This document shows positions 16,996 to 26,854 of a DNA stretch of 64,000 nt, in pieces. The number at the start of each line of letters is the position of its first letter. The first letter of the stretch is position 1. This DNA is from Streptomyces spiramyceticus (GTDB lineage Bacteria > Actinomycetota > Actinomycetes > Streptomycetales > Streptomycetaceae): the NCBI RefSeq assembly GCF_028807635.1, contig NZ_JARBAX010000001.1:3550501-3614500 (forward strand). Reading direction: 5' to 3'. The notes beneath the pieces were generated by a model that ran no database searches, was not told the origin of the DNA, and was given only the letters and a program-made list of their open reading frames with translations. Made by a program: the position numbers and the translations under genes.

Positions 16996-18516
16996 GTGAG
17001 TACGACCAGCCTTCCCGCGCCCGAAAGCTCCGCCCGCCTCCGCGACGCGTTCCTCGCCGCCGACTTCACCGCCGACGGGCTGCTCGAGCTGCTCGGCGCG
17101 CCCGCGTACGCCGCGCTCGCCCGCAGCGAGACTGTGCCCGCTCTGCGGGCCACGCGCGGCGACAGCCCGCTCGAGACGCTCGTCCGGCTCTTCCTGCTCC
17201 AGCAGACCGTGGCGCCCGCCCGCGCCGCGGCCGCACTGCCCCTGGAACAGTGCCTGGCGGACGGCTGGCTGGTGCGTGAGGGGGCGGGCGGTGCCGACGG
17301 AGTACGGGCCACTGTGGACGTACGCCCCTACGGCGGGGACGCCGGCCAGGACTGGTTCATCGTCTCGGACCTGGGCCGCGCGGTCGGCGGCCCCGGCGGC
17401 GCGGGAACCCGCGACAAGGGCGTGGTCCTCGGAGTCGGCGGCGCCTCCACGACGCTCGCCGGAATCACCGTCCGTACGCCTGTCTCCAGCGCCCTCGACC
17501 TCGGCACGGGCTCCGGAATCCAGGCACTGCACGCCGCGCAGCACGCCACCCGGGTCACCGCGACCGACCTCAACCCGCGCGCCCTGCACTTCACCCGGCT
17601 GACCCTCGGGCTCTCCGGGGCACCCGAGGCCGAGCTGCACGAAGGCTCGCTCTACGAACCGGTGGGCGACGAGACGTTCGACCTGATCGTGTCCAACCCG
17701 CCCTTCGTCATCTCCCCGGGGGCCCGCCTGACGTACCGCGACGGCGGGATGGGCGGGGACGATCTGTGCCGCACGCTCGTTCAAGGAGCGGGGGAGCGGC
17801 TGAACGTAGGGGGGTATGCGCAATTCCTCGTCAACTGGCAGCACGTCGAAGGCGAGGAGTGGCAGGAGCGCGTGAGCTCCTGGGTGCCGCGCGGATGTGA
17901 CGCGTGGATCGTGCAGCGCGAGATGCAGGACATCACGCAGTACGCCGAACTGTGGCTGCGCGACAGCGGCGACCACCGCACCGGTCCCGAGGAGTACGCC
18001 GCGCTCTACGACGCCTGGCTCGACGAGTTCGAGGCCCGCAAGACGAAGGCCGTCGGCTTCGGCTGGATCACGCTGCGCAAGTCCGGCGCCGACATCCCCT
18101 CGATCACCGTCGAGGAGTGGCCGCACCCGGTCGAGCAGCCGCTCGGCTCTGTCGTCCAAGCCCACTTCGAGCGCCAGGACTATCTGCGGACGCACGACGA
18201 CGCGGCGCTGCTCGCGGGCCGTTTCAAGCTCGCCGACGAGGTCGTGCAGGAGCAGATCGGGCTGCCCGGCGCGGAAGACCCGGAGTACGTCGTGCTGCGC
18301 CAGAACCGCGGCATGCGGCGCGCGACGAAGGTCGACACGGTCGGCGCGGGCTTCGCCGGGGTGTCCGACGGATCGCTCAGCGCGGGTCGCATTCTCGACG
18401 CCATCGCCCAACTTCTGGGCGAGGACCCGGTGCTGTTGCGCGACCGTACGCCCGAGGCGATCCGGATGCTGGTCGAACAGGGCTTCCTGGAGCCGCTGGA
18501 CGAGGACGGACCGTAG
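16996..18516 (+). CDS. Class I methyltransferase with NPPF motif (HemK/RlmG-like)
   Basis: A 506-residue SAM-dependent methyltransferase. The GTG at 16996 begins VSTTSLPAPE. Residues 1-150 are an N-terminal helical domain; ALDLGTGSGIQALHAA is motif I, TATDLNPRAL motif II, and LIVSNPPFVISPG motif IV. The NPPF motif marks N-methyltransferases that modify glutamine side chains or nucleic-acid amino groups. The C-terminal 200 residues form an extra domain seen in actinobacterial members. The true target (ribosomal protein, release factor or rRNA) cannot be read from the sequence. Confidence 0.85.
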   Translation: MSTTSLPAPESSARLRDAFLAADFTADGLLELLGAPAYAALARSETVPALRATRGDSPLETLVRLFLLQQTVAPARAAAALPLEQCLADGWLVREGAGGADGVRATVDVRPYGGDAGQDWFIVSDLGRAVGGPGGAGTRDKGVVLGVGGASTTLAGITVRTPVSSALDLGTGSGIQALHAAQHATRVTATDLNPRALHFTRLTLGLSGAPEAELHEGSLYEPVGDETFDLIVSNPPFVISPGARLTYRDGGMGGDDLCRTLVQGAGERLNVGGYAQFLVNWQHVEGEEWQERVSSWVPRGCDAWIVQREMQDITQYAELWLRDSGDHRTGPEEYAALYDAWLDEFEARKTKAVGFGWITLRKSGADIPSITVEEWPHPVEQPLGSVVQAHFERQDYLRTHDDAALLAGRFKLADEVVQEQIGLPGAEDPEYVVLRQNRGMRRATKVDTVGAGFAGVSDGSLSAGRILDAIAQLLGEDPVLLRDRTPEAIRMLVEQGFLEPLDEDGP

Positions 18517-18650
18517 GCAGCGGCGGCTCGATCTGTACCACCCACGCGTCGTTCACCCGCAGTTTGTGCCCAGGTCACCGGGCGGTGTTCCCGGGCTGCC
18601 AGCCTCACCGTCCGGGGAACCAGGGGCGCCGAACGGTGAGGGGTACGGGG

Positions 18651-18848
18651 ATGGAAAGCGGGCCAGCGATCTTCGCGGCGACGGCGTTCACGCTGTTCGG
18701 CGCCGGGCTGCTGTGGTGGACAGGGGCGCGTGCGCTGCACCGGGCGCCGGTCGCGTACGGAGTGAGCCCCGTGATCTCGTTCGCGCTGGCGACTGTGTTC
18801 GGCTCGGCCTTCCTCCTTCTCGGGGTGTGGTGTTTCGGCCGGATCTGA
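18651..18848 (+). CDS. Small two-helix membrane protein
   Basis: A 65-residue protein beginning at the ATG at 18651 behind GGTGAGGGG. Two hydrophobic helices (AIFAATAFTLFGAGLLWW and SFALATVFGSAFLLLGVWC) are joined by a short basic loop. Function unknown; small genes like this lie between the methyltransferase and topA in other Streptomyces as recalled. The following 212 bp to topA contain no further gene. Confidence 0.7.
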   Translation: MESGPAIFAATAFTLFGAGLLWWTGARALHRAPVAYGVSPVISFALATVFGSAFLLLGVWCFGRI

Positions 18849-19060
18849 TCGGAAGAGATCCACACGGGATCCACACGGGGTCTTCGAGGGGGCGCCGCAG
18901 AGGTGGTCGGCCGGTCCGGGCGGCAGGAATGCCGGGAGTCGGGTTACCGTTCGAGTGGCCGTTGCGGGCTTTTGCCGTTTGACACGGGGACGGGTTGTAC
19001 CGTCACACTCCGCAGCGTCACGTAGAGACCACTGAGTGTCGACCGGAGAGAAGAGCCAAG

Positions 19061-21919
19061 TTGTCCCCGACCAGCGAGACCGCACACGGCGGCCGCCGAC
19101 TCGTCATCGTCGAGTCGCCCGCCAAGGCGAAGACGATCAAGGGCTACCTGGGCCCTGGTTATGTCGTCGAGGCGAGCGTCGGGCACATCCGCGACCTCCC
19201 GAACGGCGCCGCCGAGGTGCCCGACAAGTACACGGGTGAGGTGCGCCGCCTCGGCGTCGACGTAGAGAACGACTTCCAGCCCATCTATGTCGTCAATGCC
19301 GACAAGAAGTCGCAGGTCAGGAAGCTCAAGGAGCTCCTCGCGGAGTCCGACGAACTCTTCCTCGCCACCGATGAGGACCGCGAGGGCGAAGCCATCGCGT
19401 GGCACCTCCTGGAAGTCCTGAAGCCCAAGGTTCCGGTCCACCGGATGGTCTTCCACGAGATCACCAAGGACGCGATCCGCGAGGCCGTGTCCAATCCGCG
19501 CGACCTCAACAAGCCCATGGTCGACGCACAGGAGACGCGCCGCATCCTCGACCGTCTTTACGGCTACGAGGTCTCGCCGGTCCTGTGGAAGAAGGTCATG
19601 CCCCGGCTGTCCGCCGGCCGTGTCCAGTCCGTCGCCACACGTCTTGTCGTCGTTCGGGAACGCGAGCGCATCGCGTTTCGTTCTGCTGAGTACTGGGACC
19701 TGACCGGGACGTTCTCCACGGGACGCACCGGTGACGCCTCCGACCCGTCCTCTCTGGTCGCCCGCCTGACGGCGGTCGACGGCAGGCGCATCGCCCAGGG
19801 CCGCGATTTCAACTCCGTGGGACAACTGAAGAGCGACGTCCTGCACCTCGACGAGGACAACGCGCGGTCGCTGGCCGCCGCCCTCGCCGACTCGCCGTTC
19901 GCCGTCCGCTCGGTCGAGTCCAAGCCCTACCGCCGCTCGCCGTACGCCCCGTTCCGTACGACGACGCTGCAGCAGGAGGCCTCGCGCAAGCTGGGCTTCG
20001 GTGCCAAGGCGACGATGCAGGTCGCCCAGAAGCTGTACGAGAACGGCTTCATCACCTACATGCGTACGGACTCCACGACGCTCTCCGACACCGCGGTGTC
20101 GGCGGCCCGTGCCCAGGTCACGCAGCTGTACGGCGCCGACTACCTGCCGGACAAGCCGCGCACGTACGCCGGAAAGGTCAAGAACGCGCAGGAGGCGCAC
20201 GAGGCGATTCGCCCGTCGGGTGATCGTTTCCGCACGCCTGCCGAGACCGGCCTCACCGGCGACCAGTTCCGTCTCTACGAGCTGATCTGGAAGCGCACCG
20301 TCGCCTCCCAGATGAAGGACGCCGTCGGAAACAGCGTGACGGTGAAGATCGGCGGCCGGGCGAGCGACGGCCGCGACGCCGAGTTCTCCGCCTCCGGCAA
20401 GACGATCACCTTCCACGGCTTCATGAAGGCGTACGTCGAAGGCGCCGACGACCCGAACGCAGAGCTCGACGACCGCGAGCGCAGGCTCCCCCAGGTCGCA
20501 CAGGGCGACGCGCTCTCGGCCCAGGAGATCTCGGTCGACGGGCACGCGACCAAGCCGCCGGCCCGCTACACCGAGGCCTCGCTGGTCAAGGAGCTCGAAG
20601 AGCGCGAGATCGGCCGCCCGTCGACGTACGCCTCGATCATCGGCACGATCCTCGACCGCGGTTATGTCTTCAAGAAGGGCACGGCCCTCGTCCCGTCCTT
20701 CCTGTCGTTCGCCGTGGTCAACCTGCTGGAGAAGCACTTCGGCCGACTCGTCGACTACGACTTCACCGCGAGGATGGAGGACGACCTCGACCGCATCGCG
20801 CGGGGCGAGGCCCAGGCCGTGCCGTGGCTGCGGCGCTTCTACTTCGGTGAGGGCGAGGCAGCGGGCGGTGCCGCGGACGCCGGCAACGGCGACGGCGACC
20901 ACCTCGGCGGCCTCAAGGAGCTCGTCACCGACCTCGGTGCGATCGACGCCCGCGAGATTTCGTCGTTCCCGGTCGGCGAGGGCATCGTGCTGCGCGTCGG
21001 CCGCTACGGCCCGTACGTGGAGCGCGGCGAGAAGGACGCGGACGGCCACCAGCGCGCCGACGTGCCCGACGACCTGGCGCCCGACGAGCTGACCGTCGAG
21101 TACGCCGAGGAGCTGCTGGCCAAGCCGAGCGGCGACTTCGAGCTGGGTGCGGACCCCGAGACGGGCCGCCAGATCGTGGCGAAGGACGGCAGGTACGGGC
21201 CGTACGTCACGGAGATCCTTCCCGAGGGCACCCCGAAGACCGGCAAGAACGCGGTCAAGCCGCGCACCGCCTCACTCTTCAAGTCGATGTCCCTGGACAC
21301 GGTGACGCTGGCGGACGCGCTCAAGCTGATGTCGCTGCCACGCGTGGTCGGCACCGACGCCGAGGGCGTCGAGATCACCGCGCAGAACGGCCGGTACGGC
21401 CCGTACCTCAAGAAGGGCACGGACTCGCGCTCCCTGGAGACCGAGGACCAGCTCTTCTCGATCACGCTCGACGAGGCGCTGGCGATCTACGCCCAGCCCA
21501 AGCAGCGGGGTCGCGCGGCCGCCAAGCCGCCGCTCAAGGAGCTGGGTACGGACCCGGTGAGCGAGCGTCCCGTGGTCGTGAAGGACGGGCGCTTCGGCCC
21601 GTACGTCACGGACGGCGAGACCAACGCGACGCTGCGGACCGGCGACAGCGTCGAGGACATCACGCCTGAGCGGGGCTACGAGCTCCTCGCCGAGAAGCGG
21701 GCCAAGGGCCCGGCGAAGAAGACGGCCAAGAAGGCTCCGGCCAAGAAGACCGCAGCGAAGAAGACGGCCGCCAAGAAGACGACGGCTGCGAAGAAGACCG
21801 CGGCGACGAAGAAGACGGCGACGGCGACGGCGGCGAAGAAGACCACCGCCAAGAAGGCTCCGGCGAAGAAGGCGACGGCTGCCTCTGCCTCCAAGCCCGC
21901 GTCCTCGGACGACGAGTAG
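19061..21919 (+). CDS. topA: DNA topoisomerase I with Lys-rich tail
   Basis: A 952-residue type IA topoisomerase that relaxes negative supercoils. The TTG at 19061 (ribosome site GGAGAGAAG) opens on LSPTSETAHGG, as in other Streptomyces topA genes. LVIVESPAKAKTIKGYLG and TDEDREGEAIAWHL are the TOPRIM motifs; GFITYMRTDST carries the catalytic Tyr333. Instead of zinc fingers the C-terminus has several repeats ending RYGPYV or RFGPYV, then a tail from about residue 885 of KKTAAKKT-type repeats, which in actinobacterial enzymes gives processivity and DNA binding. A strong terminator follows. Confidence 0.97.
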   Translation: MSPTSETAHGGRRLVIVESPAKAKTIKGYLGPGYVVEASVGHIRDLPNGAAEVPDKYTGEVRRLGVDVENDFQPIYVVNADKKSQVRKLKELLAESDELFLATDEDREGEAIAWHLLEVLKPKVPVHRMVFHEITKDAIREAVSNPRDLNKPMVDAQETRRILDRLYGYEVSPVLWKKVMPRLSAGRVQSVATRLVVVRERERIAFRSAEYWDLTGTFSTGRTGDASDPSSLVARLTAVDGRRIAQGRDFNSVGQLKSDVLHLDEDNARSLAAALADSPFAVRSVESKPYRRSPYAPFRTTTLQQEASRKLGFGAKATMQVAQKLYENGFITYMRTDSTTLSDTAVSAARAQVTQLYGADYLPDKPRTYAGKVKNAQEAHEAIRPSGDRFRTPAETGLTGDQFRLYELIWKRTVASQMKDAVGNSVTVKIGGRASDGRDAEFSASGKTITFHGFMKAYVEGADDPNAELDDRERRLPQVAQGDALSAQEISVDGHATKPPARYTEASLVKELEEREIGRPSTYASIIGTILDRGYVFKKGTALVPSFLSFAVVNLLEKHFGRLVDYDFTARMEDDLDRIARGEAQAVPWLRRFYFGEGEAAGGAADAGNGDGDHLGGLKELVTDLGAIDAREISSFPVGEGIVLRVGRYGPYVERGEKDADGHQRADVPDDLAPDELTVEYAEELLAKPSGDFELGADPETGRQIVAKDGRYGPYVTEILPEGTPKTGKNAVKPRTASLFKSMSLDTVTLADALKLMSLPRVVGTDAEGVEITAQNGRYGPYLKKGTDSRSLETEDQLFSITLDEALAIYAQPKQRGRAAAKPPLKELGTDPVSERPVVVKDGRFGPYVTDGETNATLRTGDSVEDITPERGYELLAEKRAKGPAKKTAKKAPAKKTAAKKTAAKKTTAAKKTAATKKTATATAAKKTTAKKAPAKKATAASASKPASSDDE

Positions 21920-21970
21920 CCGAGCAGCCGAGCGGTCGCCGGCCGAGCAGTCGAGTAGAAGCACCTCATT

Positions 21971-22011
21971 GGGGAAGCCCCTGGCGCCGTTACGGTGCCA
22001 GGGGCTTCCCC
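21971..22011 (+). terminator. Strong terminator after topA
   Basis: GGGGAAGCCCCTGGC pairs with GCCAGGGGCTTCCCC, extended by three further pairs to an 18-bp stem with a 5-nt loop (GTTAC). It lies 52 bp after the topA stop and ends 75 bp before tmk, insulating the two genes. Confidence 0.85.
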
Positions 22012-22085
22012 GTACGCGGCGTCGGAGCAGACGTATGTTCGGGCGCGGCCTCCGGGGAGTAGCGGGGTCCGGATAGGCTGGGCGG

Positions 22086-25000
22086 ATGACGCGAGCCGAG
22101 CAGCCAACGGTCGTGAGCCCCACCTCCGACGCACTAGCCGCAGACTCACGCGAGCGAGCCGTACGGGCCCTGCTGCGCCTTCCTCCGCTCCGGCGGTTGT
22201 GGAGCGCACAGCTCGTCGGCAATATCGGCGATGCCCTCGCCCTTCTCGTGCTGCTGTTGCTGTCGCTTCAGGTAGCGATCTCGGAAGGGTCGTTCGGCGG
22301 TGGTTATCGCGGTGCGGCCCTCGTGGTCGCCGCCGTGTTCGGGGCTCGGATCCTTGCCACCTTCCTCTTCGGAGCCCTGCTTCTGGGCCCGGTCTCCACG
22401 CTGACCGCACCATCCGGGCCGCTCGACCGCCGCTGGACGATGATCGGCGCGGACGGGCTGCGGCTCGCTCTCCTCGTCGTCGCACCGCTGTGGATAGACC
22501 TGGCCCCGGACCAGGCTCAGGCGGTCCTCCTGATCACCGTCTTCGTCGCCGGCGTCGCCGAGCGCTTCTGGACGGTCGCCAAGGAGAGCGCCGCCCCCGC
22601 GCTGCTGCCCGCCCCGCCCCCGGAGGGCGCGACGGTACGGCCGCTGCCCGACCATCTCGACGCACTGCGCCGCCTCTCCCTGCGTACGAGCTTCGTCGCA
22701 CTGCCGGCGGCCGCCGCCGTGCTGCTGGTGGCCACGTTGGTCGGCAATCTGCTCGGCTCGGGCATCGACTGGTTCTCGCAGCACCAGGCGGCCCTCGGCT
22801 CGTACGTTGCCGCAGGCCTCTTCTCCGCGTCCGTATCCACGCTCTTCTTCCTGGAACTGCCCGACGCGCAGACGCCCCGCGCGCGCTCCCCCCTGGAGGG
22901 CCTGCGCCGCCCCAAGACCGGCACGGGTGTCGACAAGGGGCGTACGGGCGCGATCCGGCTCCTCGTCGTGGCCTGCGCCGCAGTCGCCGGAGCCATCGCC
23001 TCCGCTGCGGCTGTCGCCGTACTGCACGCCAAGGACCTCGGAGGCGGCCCTGCCGCCTTCGCCCTGCTCTTCCTCGCCCTGACGGGCGGCACGGTGATCG
23101 GCATCCGCCGCGCCGGGAAGGTGCTGCCGACCCTGTCGCGCCGACGGCTGCTCTCGCTCGCGATCGCCGTAACCGGCGTGGCGCTCCTCGCCATGGGCCT
23201 GGTGCCCGACACGGCGACCGTCCTCATGATCACGTTGCTCGCGGGCTTCGCCGCCGGGGTGGCGGCCAATACCGGCCACACGCTGCTCGACCAGGAGACC
23301 GAGGACTTCCGGCGTGCGCGTACGACCGAGCACCTCCAGGCCGTCGTACGCGTCTACGTGGCCCTCGGCGCAGTCGTGGCCCCACTGCTGGCCGCCGCCA
23401 TCGGCCCGCACCGCCTGGCCAACGGCAGCTTCGTCTTCGCGCACGGCGGGGCGGCGTTCACGCTGATGCTCGTCGGCGCGCTGCTGCTGCCCGTCGCCGC
23501 GCTCGTTCTGGCCAAGGCGGACGACCGGCAGGGCGTATCGCTGCGCCGCGACCTGCGCGAGGCGCTGCGGGGCAGCGACACCGAGCAGGCGACCTCCGCC
23601 ACCGGTTTCTTCATCGCCATGGAGGGCGGCGACGGCGCAGGCAAGTCGACCCAGGTCGAGGCCATCGCCGAGTGGATCCGCGCCAAGGGCCACGAGGTCG
23701 TCGTCACCCGCGAGCCCGGCGCGACGCCCATCGGCAAGCGACTGCGCTCGATCCTGCTGGACGTGTCCAGTGCGGGTCTTTCGAACCGTGCGGAGGCGCT
23801 GCTGTACGCCGCCGACCGTGCCGAGCACGTCGATTCCGTCGTACGCCCTGCGCTGGAGCGCGGCGCCATCGTCATCACCGACCGGTACGTCGACTCGTCC
23901 GTGGCCTACCAGGGCGCCGGCCGAGACCTGTCGCCGACCGAGATCGCCCGCATCTCGCGCTGGGCGACGGACGGACTCGTACCGCATCTGACCGTGCTGC
24001 TCGACGTCTCGCCGGAGACCGCGCGCGAACGCTTCACGGAGGCGCCGGACCGGCTGGAGTCAGAGCCGCCGGAGTTCCACGCGCGGGTGCGCCACGGCTT
24101 CCTGACGCTGGCCGCCGCCGATCCGGGGCGCTACCTGGTGGTGGACGCCGGCCAGGACCCGGAATCGGTCACCACGGTCGTACGCCACCGTCTGGACCAG
24201 ATGCTGCCGCTCTCCGACGCCGAGGTGAAGGCGCAGGAGGACGCGCGGAAGGCGGCGGAGGAAGAGGCACGCCGACGCGCGGAGGAGGAAGCCGCGCGCA
24301 AGGCGGAGGAAGAGCGCCTGGAGCGGGAGCGGCAGGAACAGCTCGCCAAGCTCCGTGCCGAGGAGGAGGAGCGCAAGCGCCGCGAGATCGAAGAGGCGCG
24401 GCAGCGCGAGGCCGAACGGCAGGCGGAGGAGGCCCGGCAGCGCGCCGAGGAGGCGCGCAGGCTCGCGGAGGAGGAGCGGGTACGCCGCGAGGCCGAGGCG
24501 AAGGCACGGGCCGCAGAGCAGGAACGGCTGCGGAGGCAGGCGGCGGAAGAGGCGAGGCTTCGGGCGGAGGCGGAGGAGCGCCGCCGCGAGAAGCAGCGCA
24601 AGGCGGAGGAAGCGCTGCTGCGGGCGGAAGAAGCGCGGCGGGTGGCGGAGGCGGCGGCTGCGGCTTCTGCGGCCGCGTCTGCGGCGTCCGATGCGTCTGG
24701 GGCGTCTGGGGCGTCTGGGGCGACTGCGGCGTCTTCGGAGGCGCCGGTTGCTCCGGCGTCGCCTGCTTCGGACAACGAGCTGACGGTGCCGACGCCGGTG
24801 GTTCGTCGCGACGACGACGTGACGCAGGCGATGGCGACGCCGCGTATTGATATGCGGAAGCAGGTTGAAATGCGGAAGCAGGATGTGGCGCCTGAGGCTG
24901 GGGCGTCGCCTGCTTCCTCGTCGGCTGACGAGACTGCTGTGCTCCCGCCTGTGCGGGACGTGGGTCCCGCAGATGAGACGGCCGTCCTTCCGCCGGTACG

Positions 25001-25286
25001 GGATGCGCGTCCCGCCGACCCGTCGGACCGCGTGCCGCCGGGTTACTTCCGGGACGAGCAGGCCGGGCGGGACGGTGCGGAAGACGGCAACGACCGTACG
25101 CGCGAACTGCCCCGGTTCGACCCGGAGGCACAGCCTCCGGCCGCGGGTGCCCGTACGCGGCGCCGGTCGGACTGGGCGGAAGAGACGCCGCTCGACGACT
25201 TGCCGTCGCTGGCGGACGAGCTCCTTGGCGGGCGCGAGGCGGACGAGGACGACGGCGGCGGCAGGGGCGGCCGCCGGGGCCGGTAG
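22086..25286 (+). CDS. tmk: MFS-like membrane domain fused to thymidylate kinase
   Basis: A 1066-residue three-part protein. Residues 40-500 are a polytopic MFS-like domain with about a dozen hydrophobic segments. Residues 508-705 are a complete dTMP kinase: MEGGDGAGKST (512-522) is the P-loop, TREPGATPIG the DR(X)-type substrate loop, and ITDRYVDSSVAYQG the signature. From about 710 to 860 a charged coiled coil rich in EEARRRAEEE follows, then a low-complexity tail with internal duplications and a conserved-looking motif LDDLPSLADELLG. Fused tmk genes are known in Streptomyces; the fusion suggests membrane-tethered dTTP supply. It is followed by holB. Confidence 0.94.
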   Translation: MTRAEQPTVVSPTSDALAADSRERAVRALLRLPPLRRLWSAQLVGNIGDALALLVLLLLSLQVAISEGSFGGGYRGAALVVAAVFGARILATFLFGALLLGPVSTLTAPSGPLDRRWTMIGADGLRLALLVVAPLWIDLAPDQAQAVLLITVFVAGVAERFWTVAKESAAPALLPAPPPEGATVRPLPDHLDALRRLSLRTSFVALPAAAAVLLVATLVGNLLGSGIDWFSQHQAALGSYVAAGLFSASVSTLFFLELPDAQTPRARSPLEGLRRPKTGTGVDKGRTGAIRLLVVACAAVAGAIASAAAVAVLHAKDLGGGPAAFALLFLALTGGTVIGIRRAGKVLPTLSRRRLLSLAIAVTGVALLAMGLVPDTATVLMITLLAGFAAGVAANTGHTLLDQETEDFRRARTTEHLQAVVRVYVALGAVVAPLLAAAIGPHRLANGSFVFAHGGAAFTLMLVGALLLPVAALVLAKADDRQGVSLRRDLREALRGSDTEQATSATGFFIAMEGGDGAGKSTQVEAIAEWIRAKGHEVVVTREPGATPIGKRLRSILLDVSSAGLSNRAEALLYAADRAEHVDSVVRPALERGAIVITDRYVDSSVAYQGAGRDLSPTEIARISRWATDGLVPHLTVLLDVSPETARERFTEAPDRLESEPPEFHARVRHGFLTLAAADPGRYLVVDAGQDPESVTTVVRHRLDQMLPLSDAEVKAQEDARKAAEEEARRRAEEEAARKAEEERLERERQEQLAKLRAEEEERKRREIEEARQREAERQAEEARQRAEEARRLAEEERVRREAEAKARAAEQERLRRQAAEEARLRAEAEERRREKQRKAEEALLRAEEARRVAEAAAAASAAASAASDASGASGASGATAASSEAPVAPASPASDNELTVPTPVVRRDDDVTQAMATPRIDMRKQVEMRKQDVAPEAGASPASSSADETAVLPPVRDVGPADETAVLPPVRDARPADPSDRVPPGYFRDEQAGRDGAEDGNDRTRELPRFDPEAQPPAAGARTRRRSDWAEETPLDDLPSLADELLGGREADEDDGGGRGGRRGR

Positions 25287-25481
25287 TCGGCCGGTGCGGT
25301 TGGGGGGTGCGGGTTGCTTGCGGCCTGCCTGCGGCGCTGGTCCCCTCGCCGCCCCTTCCCGGATGGGCTGGGGGAAACCGGCCCGCTGTCAGGGGAAACC
25401 AGCCCGCTGTCAGTGGCGTGTCCCACAATGGGGGACAGCCAGCAATTCAACGCAAACAGCACGGGCAAAGGCGGTAGCACC

Positions 25482-26696
25482 ATGGCCGTATGGGACGACC
25501 TGGTCGGGCAGGAGCGCGTGCAGGCGCAGCTCGCTGCTGCCGCTCGTGACGCCGACGCGCTCGTGACCGCTGTCGCCGACCGCTCGGGGGCCACCCTCGC
25601 TCCCGCCGCGTCGAAGATGACGCACGCCTGGCTCTTCACAGGGCCGCCGGGCTCCGGACGGTCCACCGCCGCCCGGGCCTTCGCCGCCGCCCTTCAGTGC
25701 ACCAGCCCGGACCGGGCGCTCGGTGGGGCACCCGGATGCGGGTTCTGTGACGGGTGTCATACGAGCCTCGTCGGTACGCACGCCGACGTGGAGGTCGTCC
25801 GTACCGACCTGCTCTCCATCGGCGTGAAGGAGACCCGCGACCTCGTCAGACGCGCCCAGCTCTCCCCGGCGACCGGCCGCTGGCAGGTCATCGTCCTTGA
25901 GGACGCCGACCGCCTCACCGAGGGCGCCGGCAACGTGCTGCTCAAGGCCATCGAGGAGCCCGCGCCCCGCACGGTCTGGCTCCTGTGTGCGCCCTCCCTG
26001 GAGGACGTGCTGCCCACCATCCGGTCCCGCTGCCGCCACCTCACGCTCAGCACGCCGTCCGTCGAGGCCGTCGCCGACGTCCTGATCCGGCGCGACGGCA
26101 TCGACCCCCAGGCCGCCACGATCGCCGCCCGCGCCACGCAGGGCCACATCGGGCGTGCCCGCCGCCTCGCCACCGACGAGCGAGCCCGGGCCCGCCGTGC
26201 CGTCGTCCTGAAGCTTCCGCTCCGGGTCGCCGACATCGGCGGCTGCCTGAAGGCGGCCCAGGAGCTGGTCGACGCGGCAGGTGAGGACGCCAAGCAGGTG
26301 GCCGAGGACGTCGACGTCAAGGAGACCGAGGACCTGAAGGCGGCGCTCGGCGCGGTGTCCGGCGGCCGGATGCCGCGGGGCACGGCGGGCGCGATGAAGG
26401 AGCTGGCCGACCGGCAGAAGCGCCGCTCGACGCGTACGCAGCGGGACAGCCTCGACCTGGCGCTGACCGACCTGACCGGGTTCTACCGCGACGTGCTGGC
26501 GCTCCAGCTCGGCTCGCGGGTCGCCCTCGCCAATGAGGATGTACGGGACTCACTCGACCGCATCGCGCAGGGCTCGACCCCCGAGCGCACGCTGCGCCGC
26601 ATAGAGGCGATCATCGCGTGCCGCCAGGCTCTGGACCGCAATGTCGCGCCGCTGCTCGCGGTGGAGGCGATGACGGTGGCGCTGCGCGCCGGCTGA
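25482..26696 (+). CDS. holB: DNA polymerase III delta-prime subunit
   Basis: A 404-residue clamp-loader subunit. The ATG at 25482 gives MAVWDDLVGQERVQAQL, matching relatives; an upstream ATG at 25428 is possible. TGPPGSGRST is a P-loop lacking the catalytic Lys, as expected for delta-prime, which does not hydrolyse ATP. The zinc module has four Cys (CTSPDRALGGAPGCGFCDGC), and RSRCRHL is the SRC motif. The tmk-holB order is conserved in many bacteria. A stretch of degenerate short repeats follows the stop. Confidence 0.93.
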   Translation: MAVWDDLVGQERVQAQLAAAARDADALVTAVADRSGATLAPAASKMTHAWLFTGPPGSGRSTAARAFAAALQCTSPDRALGGAPGCGFCDGCHTSLVGTHADVEVVRTDLLSIGVKETRDLVRRAQLSPATGRWQVIVLEDADRLTEGAGNVLLKAIEEPAPRTVWLLCAPSLEDVLPTIRSRCRHLTLSTPSVEAVADVLIRRDGIDPQAATIAARATQGHIGRARRLATDERARARRAVVLKLPLRVADIGGCLKAAQELVDAAGEDAKQVAEDVDVKETEDLKAALGAVSGGRMPRGTAGAMKELADRQKRRSTRTQRDSLDLALTDLTGFYRDVLALQLGSRVALANEDVRDSLDRIAQGSTPERTLRRIEAIIACRQALDRNVAPLLAVEAMTVALRAG

Positions 26697-26699
26697 GCC

Positions 26700-26795
26700 C
26701 GCCGCACTGGTGACTGCGCCGCCCTGCTGTTGACCGCGCCGCACTGATGACCGCGGTTGACCGTGCCGCGCTGCTGACCGGCCGGACTGTTGACC
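26700..26795. repeat. Degenerate tandem repeat between holB and the peptidase
   Basis: About five imperfect 16-22 bp units of the form GCCGC(a/c)CTG-TGACCG fill the 158-bp gap between holB and the aminopeptidase gene. They create several overlapping stop/start combinations but no convincing ORF. Confidence 0.45.
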
Positions 26796-26854
26796 GGCTC
26801 ACTCGTACGAGCAGGTGTACGCACGATCCGTCATCGCCGCACTACGCTCCGAGA

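Noticed and set aside
21710..21919. Repeat array at the end of topA as a separate element
   Set aside because: It encodes the Lys-rich tail of topoisomerase I, normal for actinobacteria.
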